From contig JAGHDE010000001.1 of NCBI GenBank assembly GCA_021160085.1, forward strand, positions 1 to 12,697: 12,697 nt of DNA, in the 5' to 3' direction. The notes beneath the pieces are model-generated. The model did not search any database. It had not been told where the DNA came from and saw only the letters and a list, made by a program, of their open reading frames with translations. How positions within the stretch are numbered: position 1 is the stretch's first letter; each line of letters starts with the position of its first letter. Positions 1 to 7,345 of the stretch are shown piece after piece. This DNA is from Pseudomonadota bacterium (lineage in GTDB: Bacteria; Desulfobacterota; WTBG01; JAGOGO01). A program made the translations under genes and the position numbers.

Positions 1-2
1 GC

Positions 3-95
3 ACCAGGCTTTTAAATCTCCATAAGAAACGCCTTGTGAAAAGGACTGAAGAAATAATGGATGGCGGGAGGGTCTGGTTTTATGAACGTATTTGA
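3..95 (+). CDS. Possible C-terminal tail of an unidentified protein, cut by the window edge
   Basis: One plus-strand frame stays open from the left edge to a TGA at 93-95, giving about 30 residues rich in Lys and Arg and ending in VWFYERI. The pattern of basic helix, Asp-Gly-Gly turn and aromatic strand (KKRLVKR, MDGGRVWFYE) resembles the wing of a winged-helix DNA-binding domain. That is only a visual impression from a very short fragment. An open frame of this length can occur by chance, and no start or domain is visible. If real, the gene lies just upstream of, and in the same direction as, the amidase. Confidence 0.25.
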   Translation, partial: TRLLNLHKKRLVKRTEEIMDGGRVWFYERI

Positions 96-178
96 TGAAA
101 TATTGTTGAAAGGCTGGATAAGTTAGCTAAACGAAACCCCTCCCAATGTGAAGGCTTTTTTTATGGCTGAAATATGAT

Positions 179-2296
179 ATGGTGGGTAAAAAAATTTCAT
201 GTTATAGTCTCTTTGCTATGTTTAATCCTCTCTCTAAAATTCATGTCTGCGCGATTACCATTTCCATAATTTTACTAACCGGCTGTGCCCCTCCCCGATA
301 TACACCCTCTTTCCGGGTGGAAATGAATGCCCTTGATCTATCTCCTCTTCAGGGGCGGAGTATTGTCATTGATCCTGGTCACGGGGGAAGATATGCGGGA
401 GCAGTGGGAGTCCGGGGCCTTCGGGAGTCGGACATCAACCTGGCGGTAGGCCTCCACCTCTGGGGCCTGCTCGAACAGGCCGGAGCCCGGGTCTGGATGA
501 CGAGGAGTGCGGATATCGATCTTTGCCCTTATGAAAACCCCAGTCTTAGAGAAGATTTGGAAAGCCGATGCCAGTTTAGCAATAACCTTAATGCTGATCT
601 ATTCATAAGCATTCATCATAATTCAAATACTAACGACCGTAAAAAAAATAACACCCAGATATATTATAAACTATCCGATCCCGGCCCTTCTCAGGATCTG
701 GCCCGGTGTGTAGCCAATGAAATGAGTAAGGGGCAATATTTAGACGAAATTTTTGTTTTCCCCGGCAATTTCTTTGTGCTCCGTAACACTCGAACAGTGG
801 CCATTTTAGGAGAGGCCTCTTTCATTTCCAATAAAAAGAATGAAACGCGGCTTTCCCTTTCCAACCAGTTACGGAGAGAAGCAGAAGACTATTTTTTAGG
901 AATTCTTACCTGCTTCCAAAAAGGTATCCCGGAAGTCATTGACCATTACCCTGATGGCGTGACCATTGCTACTGCCTTCCCACAAATAGAAGCCACTATT
1001 TCGGGGGGAGAATCCATCGATCCTGAAACTCTGAAACTCTACCTGAATGGAGAGGTGGTCCCATCTCAGTACAACCCCAAAACCGGAAAAGTTTCTTATA
1101 CCCCCGAATCACCTTTGAAGAATGGAGAGCATACTTTTTCTGTTGAAGCTCGAAACCATAATGGTAATGCTGTCCGGGCAAAACCTGCTCATTTTTACAT
1201 TTCCCTTCCTCCGGCACAAATTAAAGTCCATTCATCATTCTCTTCCCTTCCTGCCGATGAAGTAAGCTCTTCACGAATAGAAGTAGTGGCCTTTGATCGT
1301 CACGGCAATCCGGTTATTGATGGCACTCCGATTTCATTAGAGGCTTCGGCCGGAAGTTTGAATACAAAAATCATTTCCACTATTACCGGCCGTGGCAGCG
1401 CTTACTTTTTTTCTCCTGAGAAGCCGAAAAAGGTGAAGATTGATGCTCAATATGAGGGGATAACTGGAAACACCATAATCCAATGCGGCCCTGTTGACGC
1501 TGCTTTAGTTCGAATACGTATAACTGATAACCATAATAAACCAATCGATAGGGTTCGAATTAAAATGGGAGAGACGCTCATTGGCACATCGGATAAAGAA
1601 GGCCTGGCCTTTATAAAATTTGATAAGTCAGGGGAATTCCCGATCACGCTGGAAAGGAGTGGCTATTTGTCTAAAAAGGGGATTCTCTTTTTTGAGAAGG
1701 GTGCCTTCCGGGAGAAACGTTTTTCCCTTATCCCTCGGGAAGAGGGAATGCTGTTAGGACGTAAGTTTACCCTTGACCCTGAACCCTGGGATGAACACAC
1801 GGAGAAAAAATTCGGCCTCCGGGCTGATTCTGAGGAGGCTAACCTATTAGTGGCTAAAAAACTCCAGACTCTTTTGGAAGAGGCCGGGGCAATAACCACC
1901 TTGACTCGCAATTCTCTTCAGCAACACCCCACCCTGAGAGAGCGGGTACTGGAAGGAGAAAGCTTTGCTGGAGAATACTTCATAACCCTCACCCACCGGA
2001 AGAGTGGCACCTATGTGGCTCATTACTTCCAAAGTCAAACCGGCAAACAGCTTGCTCAGCAAGTAGCCCAAGCACTAAAACAGGAATTGAATCTGAAAAA
2101 AATGAAGGTTCAGGAACGTGCCGATTTCACTATAATCCACCCCTCTGCTCCTGCTATTGTGGTCAATCCTGGAAGAAAGCATCTATGCAAAAGGATAAAA
2201 AAAGAACCGGAAACGCTTGAGAGGGAAGCTTGGAGTATTTATCAAGGGCTGGTAACATTCTTAAAGGTTGTCAGAAACAAAAGTGATGCTTCATGA
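179..2296 (+). CDS. Lipoprotein N-acetylmuramoyl-L-alanine amidase (Amidase_3) with a degenerate second amidase-like domain
   Basis: Predicted zinc amidase that cuts the bond between N-acetylmuramic acid and L-alanine in peptidoglycan, acting in cell-wall remodelling or cell separation. A hydrophobic stretch ends in the lipobox LTGC (Cys36), so it should be a membrane-anchored lipoprotein. The Amidase_3 domain (about 58-250) keeps the family residues: His68 in IDPGHGG, Glu83 in LRESDINL, His146 in SIHHNS and the catalytic Glu212 in GEASFISN. Residues about 255-345 look Ig-like, 346-436 resemble an invasin-type Ig fold, and 440-520 resemble a carboxypeptidase-regulatory-like fold (GTSDKEGLAFI); these three are judged by eye. 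Residues about 525-670 look like a dead amidase copy. The ATG at 179 has no clear ribosome binding site; Met14 (218) is a possible alternative but would shorten the signal peptide. At 705 residues it is much longer than a bare amidase. The stop overlaps the end of rbfA. Function is firm for the N-terminal domain only. Confidence 0.9.
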   Translation: MVGKKISCYSLFAMFNPLSKIHVCAITISIILLTGCAPPRYTPSFRVEMNALDLSPLQGRSIVIDPGHGGRYAGAVGVRGLRESDINLAVGLHLWGLLEQAGARVWMTRSADIDLCPYENPSLREDLESRCQFSNNLNADLFISIHHNSNTNDRKKNNTQIYYKLSDPGPSQDLARCVANEMSKGQYLDEIFVFPGNFFVLRNTRTVAILGEASFISNKKNETRLSLSNQLRREAEDYFLGILTCFQKGIPEVIDHYPDGVTIATAFPQIEATISGGESIDPETLKLYLNGEVVPSQYNPKTGKVSYTPESPLKNGEHTFSVEARNHNGNAVRAKPAHFYISLPPAQIKVHSSFSSLPADEVSSSRIEVVAFDRHGNPVIDGTPISLEASAGSLNTKIISTITGRGSAYFFSPEKPKKVKIDAQYEGITGNTIIQCGPVDAALVRIRITDNHNKPIDRVRIKMGETLIGTSDKEGLAFIKFDKSGEFPITLERSGYLSKKGILFFEKGAFREKRFSLIPREEGMLLGRKFTLDPEPWDEHTEKKFGLRADSEEANLLVAKKLQTLLEEAGAITTLTRNSLQQHPTLRERVLEGESFAGEYFITLTHRKSGTYVAHYFQSQTGKQLAQQVAQALKQELNLKKMKVQERADFTIIHPSAPAIVVNPGRKHLCKRIKKEPETLEREAWSIYQGLVTFLKVVRNKSDAS

Positions 2297-2680
2297 TTCC
2301 TCATCTTCTTTATTTTTGTTTTCTGAAACCTTGTCTTCGGGGTTAGAAATAGTACTGAGAAGTTTATCAATTCGGCTTCCGTATTCCAAAGAATCGTCGA
2401 ACCGGAATTCAATAATGGGCGTATATCGCAAGTTAATCCTCCGGCCTAATTGCCCCTGAATAAACTTTGTGGCTCGTTTAAGGCCGATGGTCGAATCTTT
2501 TATCTCTTTTTTTGTTCCCAGTCTACTATAGTAAATATATGCATGTCGGAGATCTCTGCTCACCTCCACGTCAGTAATACTCACCATTCCAATGCGAGGA
2601 TCTTTGACATCCCTGGTAAGCATATCGGCAACCTCTTTTCTGATTAAGTGAGAAACTCTCCCGGCTCGATTGCCTTCCAT
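2291..2680 (-). CDS. rbfA: 30S ribosome-binding factor A
   Basis: RbfA binds the immature 30S subunit near the 5' helix of 16S rRNA and is needed for late maturation and cold adaptation. The 129-residue protein matches the usual size and shows the family pattern: RVSHLIRKEVADML at the start, DPRIG (27-31), the strand pair VSITDVEVSRDLRHAYIY, and LRYTPIIEFRFDDSLEYG (84-101). The last 15 or so residues are an acidic and polar tail. The ATG at 2680 is chosen because homology begins there and AGGAAAG lies about 9 bases upstream. The same frame is open back to 3019, through the palindrome and into the DUF503 gene, but that extension has no family character. It is the last gene of the rimP-nusA-infB group, separated from DUF503 by 295 bases. 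The stop overlaps the convergent amidase by 6 bases, so no dedicated terminator follows it. Confidence 0.95.
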   Translation of the reverse strand: MEGNRAGRVSHLIRKEVADMLTRDVKDPRIGMVSITDVEVSRDLRHAYIYYSRLGTKKEIKDSTIGLKRATKFIQGQLGRRINLRYTPIIEFRFDDSLEYGSRIDKLLSTISNPEDKVSENKNKEDEES

Positions 2681-2823
2681 GATACAGTTCTTTCCTGAAT
2701 TTAAAATTAATCCCTGCAAACTAACTGAATGCTGAAAATCGGCTCTTGAATTCTGTCCCTTAAAACTCCAATCACTCCTTAACCGGCTGTTGTCCAGACA
2801 AAAAATTCTTTGAATGGTCTTTA

Positions 2824-2941
2824 AAACGATTTTTGTTAATAGATCTTGGCGAAGCGGAAGATCAGCGATTTCAAGGGGCAGGTTCAAAGGACAAGTTTTG
2901 AAATCGCCTGAAGCGAGACTTGGATTTATCAAAAATCGTTT
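2824..2941. repeat. Nested palindromic element, MITE-like or structured RNA, between DUF503 and rbfA
   Basis: The 295-base gap 2681-2975 has no convincing gene but is highly structured. The outer arms AAACGATTTTTG (2824-2835) and CAAAAATCGTTT (2930-2941) are perfect 12-base inverted repeats. Inside lies a small hairpin, GATCTT (2842-2847) with AAGATC (2858-2863). Next to it is a perfect 10-base pair of arms, GCGATTTCAA (2865-2874) and TTGAAATCGC (2898-2907). Together they can fold as a three-way junction of about 118 bases on either strand. No target-site duplication was found flanking it. It could be a small non-autonomous mobile repeat, a dispersed intergenic palindrome, or an mRNA structure ahead of rbfA. 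The arms are seen directly; the role is unknown. Confidence 0.65.
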
Positions 2942-2975
2942 CAGACAAGTAAAAAGGGATTTGAGCAACAGGCTG

Positions 2976-3263
2976 TTAACAATGAGTAATTTCCCATTCG
3001 GAATCACAAACCTCGGCAATATTCATATTCTCAATAAAACTCGTGATTTTATCAAGAGCAGAGTTTATATAGCGCTGGTTATTTCCAACCACACAAAAAC
3101 CAATTCGGGCACTCTGCAACACATCGTTATCGCCAACCTCAGCTATGGCAACATTGAATTTGTTTTTTGTTCGATCAATGAGTTTTCTGAGGATTTGTCG
3201 CTTCCCTTTCAGGGAATTATTGCCGTGGATTCGGAGATCAATTCGGCAAATTCCAACTACCAT
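2976..3263 (-). CDS. DUF503 (YlxP-like) family protein
   Basis: A 95-residue protein of the DUF503 family, called YlxP in Bacillus, commonly encoded between infB and rbfA. Its function is not firmly established; a ribosome-related role is usually assumed from this position. The family signature is clear: SLKGKRQILRKLIDR near residues 17-31, then FNVAIAEVGDNDVLQSARIG and a closing helix (NSALDKITSFIE). Length fits the family. The ATG at 3263 lies 17 bases after the infB stop, with a weak AAGAGA just upstream, so it is very likely cotranscribed and translated together with infB. The downstream gap to rbfA is unusually long for this operon because it contains the palindromic element. Confidence 0.9.
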   Translation of the reverse strand: MVVGICRIDLRIHGNNSLKGKRQILRKLIDRTKNKFNVAIAEVGDNDVLQSARIGFCVVGNNQRYINSALDKITSFIENMNIAEVCDSEWEITHC

Positions 3264-3280
3264 AATCTCTTTTTAGAAAA

Positions 3281-5854
3281 TTATTCTAATTTTGGTGCCA
3301 CTTCTTCGTAAACGTAGGCTTCAATAATGTCATTTAAGTGAACATCATTAAAGTCTTCTAACTTTATTCCACATTCATAGCCGGTAAGAACCTCCTTAAC
3401 ATCTTCTTTGAACCTTCTGAGGGTTGATATCGTTCCCTCGTGAACTATTGCATCATTACGGAACAGCCGCGCATGGGCTCCCCGAATCATCTTTCCATCA
3501 ACGATCTTACTTCCAGCAATAACGCCGATTTTAGAAACCTGAAAAACTTCCACCACCTCTGCACGACCCAGTAGCTTCTCCTTCTGAATGGGGCTAAGAA
3601 GTCCCTCCATGGCTTTCCTGACATCATCGATTACTTCGTAGATTATATTATAGATACGAATATCAACTCCCTCAATAGCGGCAAGACCCTGGGCCTTGTG
3701 GTCAACAGCCACACTAAAACCAATAATAATAGCATTAGAAACCGACGCTAACATAACATCAGATTCGCTGATAGCTCCCACTGATCCATGAACCAGATTC
3801 AGCTTAATTTTTTCTTCGTTGGTGTTGATATCATTTATTGCTTTCCCTAAGGCTTCAATGGAGCCGTGTACATCAGCCTTGATAATTAATTTTAACTCTT
3901 TAAATTCCTCTTCTTTTATTTTGTCAAACAGGTTGTCTAACGTAACCTTGTTTGATTGACCCAACTCTTTTTGCCGTTCCTTTTCCCGTTGATGTTCTAC
4001 TGCCGTGCGGGCTTTTCGCTCTTCACTGACCACTATAAAGCTGTCCCCCGCCTTAGGGGTTCTCGAAAACCCTAAAACCTCCACTGGAATAGTGGGGCCT
4101 GCTCTTTTTATCTTTTTTCCTCTGTCATTTAACATTGCCCGGACTTTTCCAAAAATTTGGCCACTTGCAAAGGGATCTCCCGCCTTTAACGTCCCCTCCT
4201 GGATGAGTACTGTCGCCACTGGCCCCTGCCCTTTATCCAAACGAGACTCAATAATTATACCCCGAGCTAACTTGTCAGGGTTAGCTTTCAGTTCTAAAAT
4301 TTCTGCTTGAAGAAGAATCATTTCCAATAATTTGTCTATATTTGTTTTTTGCTTAGCAGAAATTTCAACAAAAATAGTGTCTCCTCCCCATGCCTCCGGA
4401 GCCAAACCGCGTTCCGCAAGCTCGCGGGTTACCTTTTCAGGAACCGCTTCAGGAAGATCGATCTTATTAATAGCCACAATGATCGGTACCTTAGCATCCT
4501 TGGCATGATTAATAGCCTCAATTGTCTGTTCTTTAACTCCTTCAGTAGCAGACACAACAAGAATCACTATATCGGTTACCTGCGAGCCACGAGCTCTCAT
4601 GGCTGTAAAAGCCTTATGACCGGGAGTATCAATAAATACTATTTCTCCTTGCTTTAGTTTTACATGATAGGCTCCGATATGCTGCGTTATGCCACCTGCT
4701 TCTCCACCAATAACATCAGTTTCTCTAATAGCGTCAAGCAATTTAGTTTTCCCGTGGTCCACATGTCCCATAACCGTAATTATCGGAGGACGAGGAACTA
4801 ATTTAGCCTCTTTATCTTTCTGCCGGACGAAGATTTCTTCCGTATCTAAGGAAACTTTCTCTACCTCGTACCCGAATTCTTCCGAAATCAATTGGGCAGT
4901 ATCCACATCAATCGACTGGTTAATTGTAGCCATAAAGCCAAGTTCCCAAAGCTTTTTTATAACCTCACTGGCTTTGACACCCATCCTTTTTGACAATTCT
5001 CCCACAGTAATAATTTCATAGATCTTGAGCTTTCGTTTAATCGCTTTAGGAGTTGTTATTTCTGTTTTTTTCGGAGTTCCGTGCCCTGCCTTTTTCCCCG
5101 TGATGATTTTTCTCTTTCGTCTATGGACTACTGTAGGATATCCCTTTTCTTTTCGAGCTTCTTTTTTTACTTTCTTTTCTTTCTTTTGAATGACTTTTTT
5201 TTCAGCAACCTCATTCTTGGCAATAAAAACCCGCTTTTTTTTATGTTTCACTGGGGGTTTATCTTCCTGCTTAACATCTTTCCCTTTATGCAAATCTATC
5301 TTTTGGGGTTTGCTGATTACCTTAGCTGGCTCTTCCTTGGATTTAAGCTTTGCCTTTTGGGGGGGTCTCTTCTTTTCTCTGGTAACCGCCCCGGGTAATG
5401 GTTTCAGAGCTGGCTTAACTTTCTTAGTTTCCTTTGCCAGCTTTTTTTCTTCTCCGGGGGTTTTTTCTTTTGGCTTTATCGGAGGGGAATGGAGCTTTTG
5501 GGAAGTTTCTTTTTCAATGGCTTCTGGATGTTTAACCTTTGGCGCTGGTTTTTCTCTTGGGGGTTCCGCTTTCTTTTGAGTTTCTGTTTCTGTTGAAAGT
5601 TTGGATGGTTCTGGTTCAAGTTCTGGCTTCAGTCTTTCTGTCCGGCGTCTAATAATAGTAGATTTTATCCGCTTTTCAATGACCTTCTTTTCTTCCGGCG
5701 GAGTATAATATTGATAAACTCTTTCGACATCAATTTCTTCCAAAGAGCTCATATGATTTGATACAGGAATCCCAATCTCTTTTATGGCCCTGATCAAATC
5801 TTTACTGCTTTGTTTGAGTTCCTTTGCTAATTCGTAAACTCTCTTGCTTGCCAT
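3281..5854 (-). CDS. infB: Translation initiation factor IF-2
   Basis: GTPase that brings fMet-tRNA to the 30S subunit and promotes joining of the 50S. The 857-residue protein has an N-terminal IF2_N motif (about 1-50, VYELAKELKQSSKDLIRAIK), a Lys/Glu/Pro-rich unstructured linker (about 55-275), and a second IF2_N-type segment (about 277-335, IITVGELSKRMGVKASEVIK). The G domain follows, with G1 GHVDHGKT (363-370), G2 GGIT (387-390), G3 DTPGH (409-413, including the conserved His), G4 NKID (463-466) and G5 SAK (499-501). The remaining beta-barrel and fMet-tRNA-binding domains run to the end (LSPIQKEKLLGRAEV, YECGIKLEDFNDV). All GTPase motifs are intact. The ATG at 5854 is 13 bases after the nusA stop with only an A-rich AAAAGA upstream. 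No ylxR or L7Ae-type gene lies between nusA and infB. Confidence 0.98.
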   Translation of the reverse strand: MASKRVYELAKELKQSSKDLIRAIKEIGIPVSNHMSSLEEIDVERVYQYYTPPEEKKVIEKRIKSTIIRRRTERLKPELEPEPSKLSTETETQKKAEPPREKPAPKVKHPEAIEKETSQKLHSPPIKPKEKTPGEEKKLAKETKKVKPALKPLPGAVTREKKRPPQKAKLKSKEEPAKVISKPQKIDLHKGKDVKQEDKPPVKHKKKRVFIAKNEVAEKKVIQKKEKKVKKEARKEKGYPTVVHRRKRKIITGKKAGHGTPKKTEITTPKAIKRKLKIYEIITVGELSKRMGVKASEVIKKLWELGFMATINQSIDVDTAQLISEEFGYEVEKVSLDTEEIFVRQKDKEAKLVPRPPIITVMGHVDHGKTKLLDAIRETDVIGGEAGGITQHIGAYHVKLKQGEIVFIDTPGHKAFTAMRARGSQVTDIVILVVSATEGVKEQTIEAINHAKDAKVPIIVAINKIDLPEAVPEKVTRELAERGLAPEAWGGDTIFVEISAKQKTNIDKLLEMILLQAEILELKANPDKLARGIIIESRLDKGQGPVATVLIQEGTLKAGDPFASGQIFGKVRAMLNDRGKKIKRAGPTIPVEVLGFSRTPKAGDSFIVVSEERKARTAVEHQREKERQKELGQSNKVTLDNLFDKIKEEEFKELKLIIKADVHGSIEALGKAINDINTNEEKIKLNLVHGSVGAISESDVMLASVSNAIIIGFSVAVDHKAQGLAAIEGVDIRIYNIIYEVIDDVRKAMEGLLSPIQKEKLLGRAEVVEVFQVSKIGVIAGSKIVDGKMIRGAHARLFRNDAIVHEGTISTLRRFKEDVKEVLTGYECGIKLEDFNDVHLNDIIEAYVYEEVAPKLE

Positions 5855-5867
5855 TGGTCTTTTTTAT

Positions 5868-7172
5868 TCAGCCTTCCAGCTTTTTCTGGTTTTCTGAAAC
5901 CTCAGATTTATTCTCTGATACCTTCTTTTTTAAATATTCTTCGGCCGCAGCCTTGATATTGTGGGCTTTTTTTTCGCCAATGCCAGAAATTTTCATTAGT
6001 TCTTCAACATCCACAGCGACAAGGTCTTCAGCGGAAGAAAATCCTTCATTAAACAAAATCTCTGCGGTCATTCCTCCTATGCCTTGAATGGCAGAAAGAT
6101 TTTTCCGTGCTGCACTCAATATTTCCTTCATACGAGAACGGCCCTTAATATCAATTTTCCAGCCAGTGAGCTTAGCCGCCAGACGAACATTCTGTCCCCG
6201 CTTCCCGATTGCCAAAGACAACTGATCGTCTTCCACAACAACCTCTATCGCCTTTTTATCTTCGTCAATAATCACCTCGGAAATTTCAGCAGGCAGAAGC
6301 CCATTGCAGACAAACTTTGTTACATCATCAGACCAGGGAATAATGTCGATCTTTTCTCCCCGAAGTTCCTGAACCACCCCCTGAACCCTGGATCCCCTTG
6401 ATCCAACGCATGCACCCACTGGATCAACATCAGGATCACCTGAATCCACTGCTATCTTTGATCTGATTCCCGGTTCTCGAGCAACACTTTTAATCTTTAC
6501 AATGCCTTCAGATATTTCAGGCACTTCGAGTTCAAATAATTTTGCCAGAAACTGCGAATTGGTACGGGAAAGAACGATTTGAGGCTCTTTGGTTGTTTTC
6601 CTGATGTCAAGAATATAAGCCTTTAGTCTGTCTCCCTGATGGTATGTTTCCCCGGGAACCTGTTCGGATAAATGCAAAACCGCTTCAGTCCGCCCCAGGT
6701 TAACAATAATATCGCCCCGGTTGAAACGATGAACACTTCCGGCAATGACATCTCCTTGACGATTTTTGAAATCCTGGTAGATGTTTTCACTCTCGGCATC
6801 CCGAATTTTTTGAATAATTACTTGTTTGGCGGTTTGGGCGGAAACTCGGCCGAAATCTTTGGTTTCAAGTTTGATTCCTAAACTGTCACCAATTTCTACT
6901 TCAGGATCAAGGACCAGCGCTTCATTCAATGAAATTTCATTATCTTCATTGAGCGTTTTTTCTACAACTGTTCTGAAACTGAAGAGTTCAATCTCTCCTC
7001 GATCAGAATTAAACTGGGCCTCTAAATCCATTCGGGGACCGTATTTTTTCTTAGCCGCCGTTAATAGAGCAGTCTTTAAAACATCAATAATGATAGCTTT
7101 GTCAATACCCTTATCACGACGAATCTCTGCTAAAACTCGTTCTAATGAAAACTGGTTAACCTTATCTGCCAT
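5868..7172 (-). CDS. nusA: Transcription termination/antitermination factor NusA
   Basis: NusA binds RNA polymerase and nascent RNA, promoting pausing and intrinsic termination, and takes part in antitermination on rRNA operons. The 434 residues show the standard order: polymerase-binding N-terminal domain (about 1-128, with LLTAAKKKYG), S1 domain (about 134-203), KH1 (with PVGACVGSRGSRVQ at 251-264), KH2 (with SLAIGKRGQNVRLAAKLTGW at 319-338), and a short C-terminal helix-hairpin-helix region (IQGIGGMTAEIL at 362-373, ISGIGEKKA at 395-403). This C-terminus is a single HhH-type unit, unlike the two acidic repeats of E. coli NusA. The ATG at 7172 has a good AAAGG six to seven bases upstream. 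The tail has two SEN repeats and ends LEG, 13 bases before infB. The 173-base gap to rimP contains a repeat element. Confidence 0.98.
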   Translation of the reverse strand: MADKVNQFSLERVLAEIRRDKGIDKAIIIDVLKTALLTAAKKKYGPRMDLEAQFNSDRGEIELFSFRTVVEKTLNEDNEISLNEALVLDPEVEIGDSLGIKLETKDFGRVSAQTAKQVIIQKIRDAESENIYQDFKNRQGDVIAGSVHRFNRGDIIVNLGRTEAVLHLSEQVPGETYHQGDRLKAYILDIRKTTKEPQIVLSRTNSQFLAKLFELEVPEISEGIVKIKSVAREPGIRSKIAVDSGDPDVDPVGACVGSRGSRVQGVVQELRGEKIDIIPWSDDVTKFVCNGLLPAEISEVIIDEDKKAIEVVVEDDQLSLAIGKRGQNVRLAAKLTGWKIDIKGRSRMKEILSAARKNLSAIQGIGGMTAEILFNEGFSSAEDLVAVDVEELMKISGIGEKKAHNIKAAAEEYLKKKVSENKSEVSENQKKLEG

Positions 7173-7228
7173 ATTTTACCTTTTGGTGTAAAAACTTCCT
7201 TATTTAAAGCATAATGTAATGAACTTAG

Positions 7229-7241
7229 CGCCCTTCGGGCG
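7229..7241. repeat. Short GC hairpin (CGCCC-TTC-GGGCG) in the rimP-nusA gap
   Basis: A perfect 5-base stem with a 3-base loop lies in the otherwise AT-rich gap between rimP and nusA. Neither side is followed by a run of T, so it is unlikely to be an intrinsic terminator. It sits directly beside the GGATTAAC-type palindromic repeat at 7251-7317 and may be part of the same dispersed unit. Confidence 0.5.
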
Positions 7242-7250
7242 GGCTTTCTT

Positions 7251-7317
7251 GACGGGATTAACTGGATCTACATGATTTTTTATTTTTTCATATCCTGATC
7301 ATCTTGTATATCCTGTC
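7251..7317. repeat. Imperfect palindromic intergenic repeat of the GACAGGAT type
   Basis: The left arm GACGGGATTAACTGGATC, extending to CATG at 7274, is matched in inverted orientation by the right arm, which ends TATATCCTGTC at 7317; the centre is T-rich. Both arms are built from GGATNNAC-like units, which also gives a loose periodic look. It resembles a type of dispersed intergenic palindrome (GACAGGATTTACAGGATTAAC and its complement) that I recall from many environmental bacterial genomes; this family link is from memory. It occupies most of the 173-base gap between rimP and nusA and would be transcribed within that operon. Confidence 0.65.
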
Positions 7318-7345
7318 AAAAAATGGAAATTCCTGTACTCTTAAA

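Noticed and set aside
173..178. TATGAT resembling a -10 box just before the amidase ATG
   Set aside because: No -35 match at the right distance, and transcription would start downstream of the chosen ATG.
2681..3019. Upstream in-frame extension of rbfA (about 113 more codons), overlapping DUF503
   Set aside because: Family homology begins exactly at the ATG at 2680, which has a good AGGAAAG. The extension runs through the palindrome and the DUF503 gene and shows no domain character.
2814..3311. 165-codon plus-strand open frame
   Set aside because: It lies antisense to DUF503 and the infB end and crosses the palindrome. It has no family resemblance and no ribosome binding site.
5081..5579. 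Long plus-strand open frames rich in Phe, Leu and Ser opposite the infB linker
   Set aside because: These are the complement of the Lys/Glu/Pro-rich IF2 linker, whose A-rich codons give Phe- and Leu-rich antisense frames. They are shadows, not membrane proteins.
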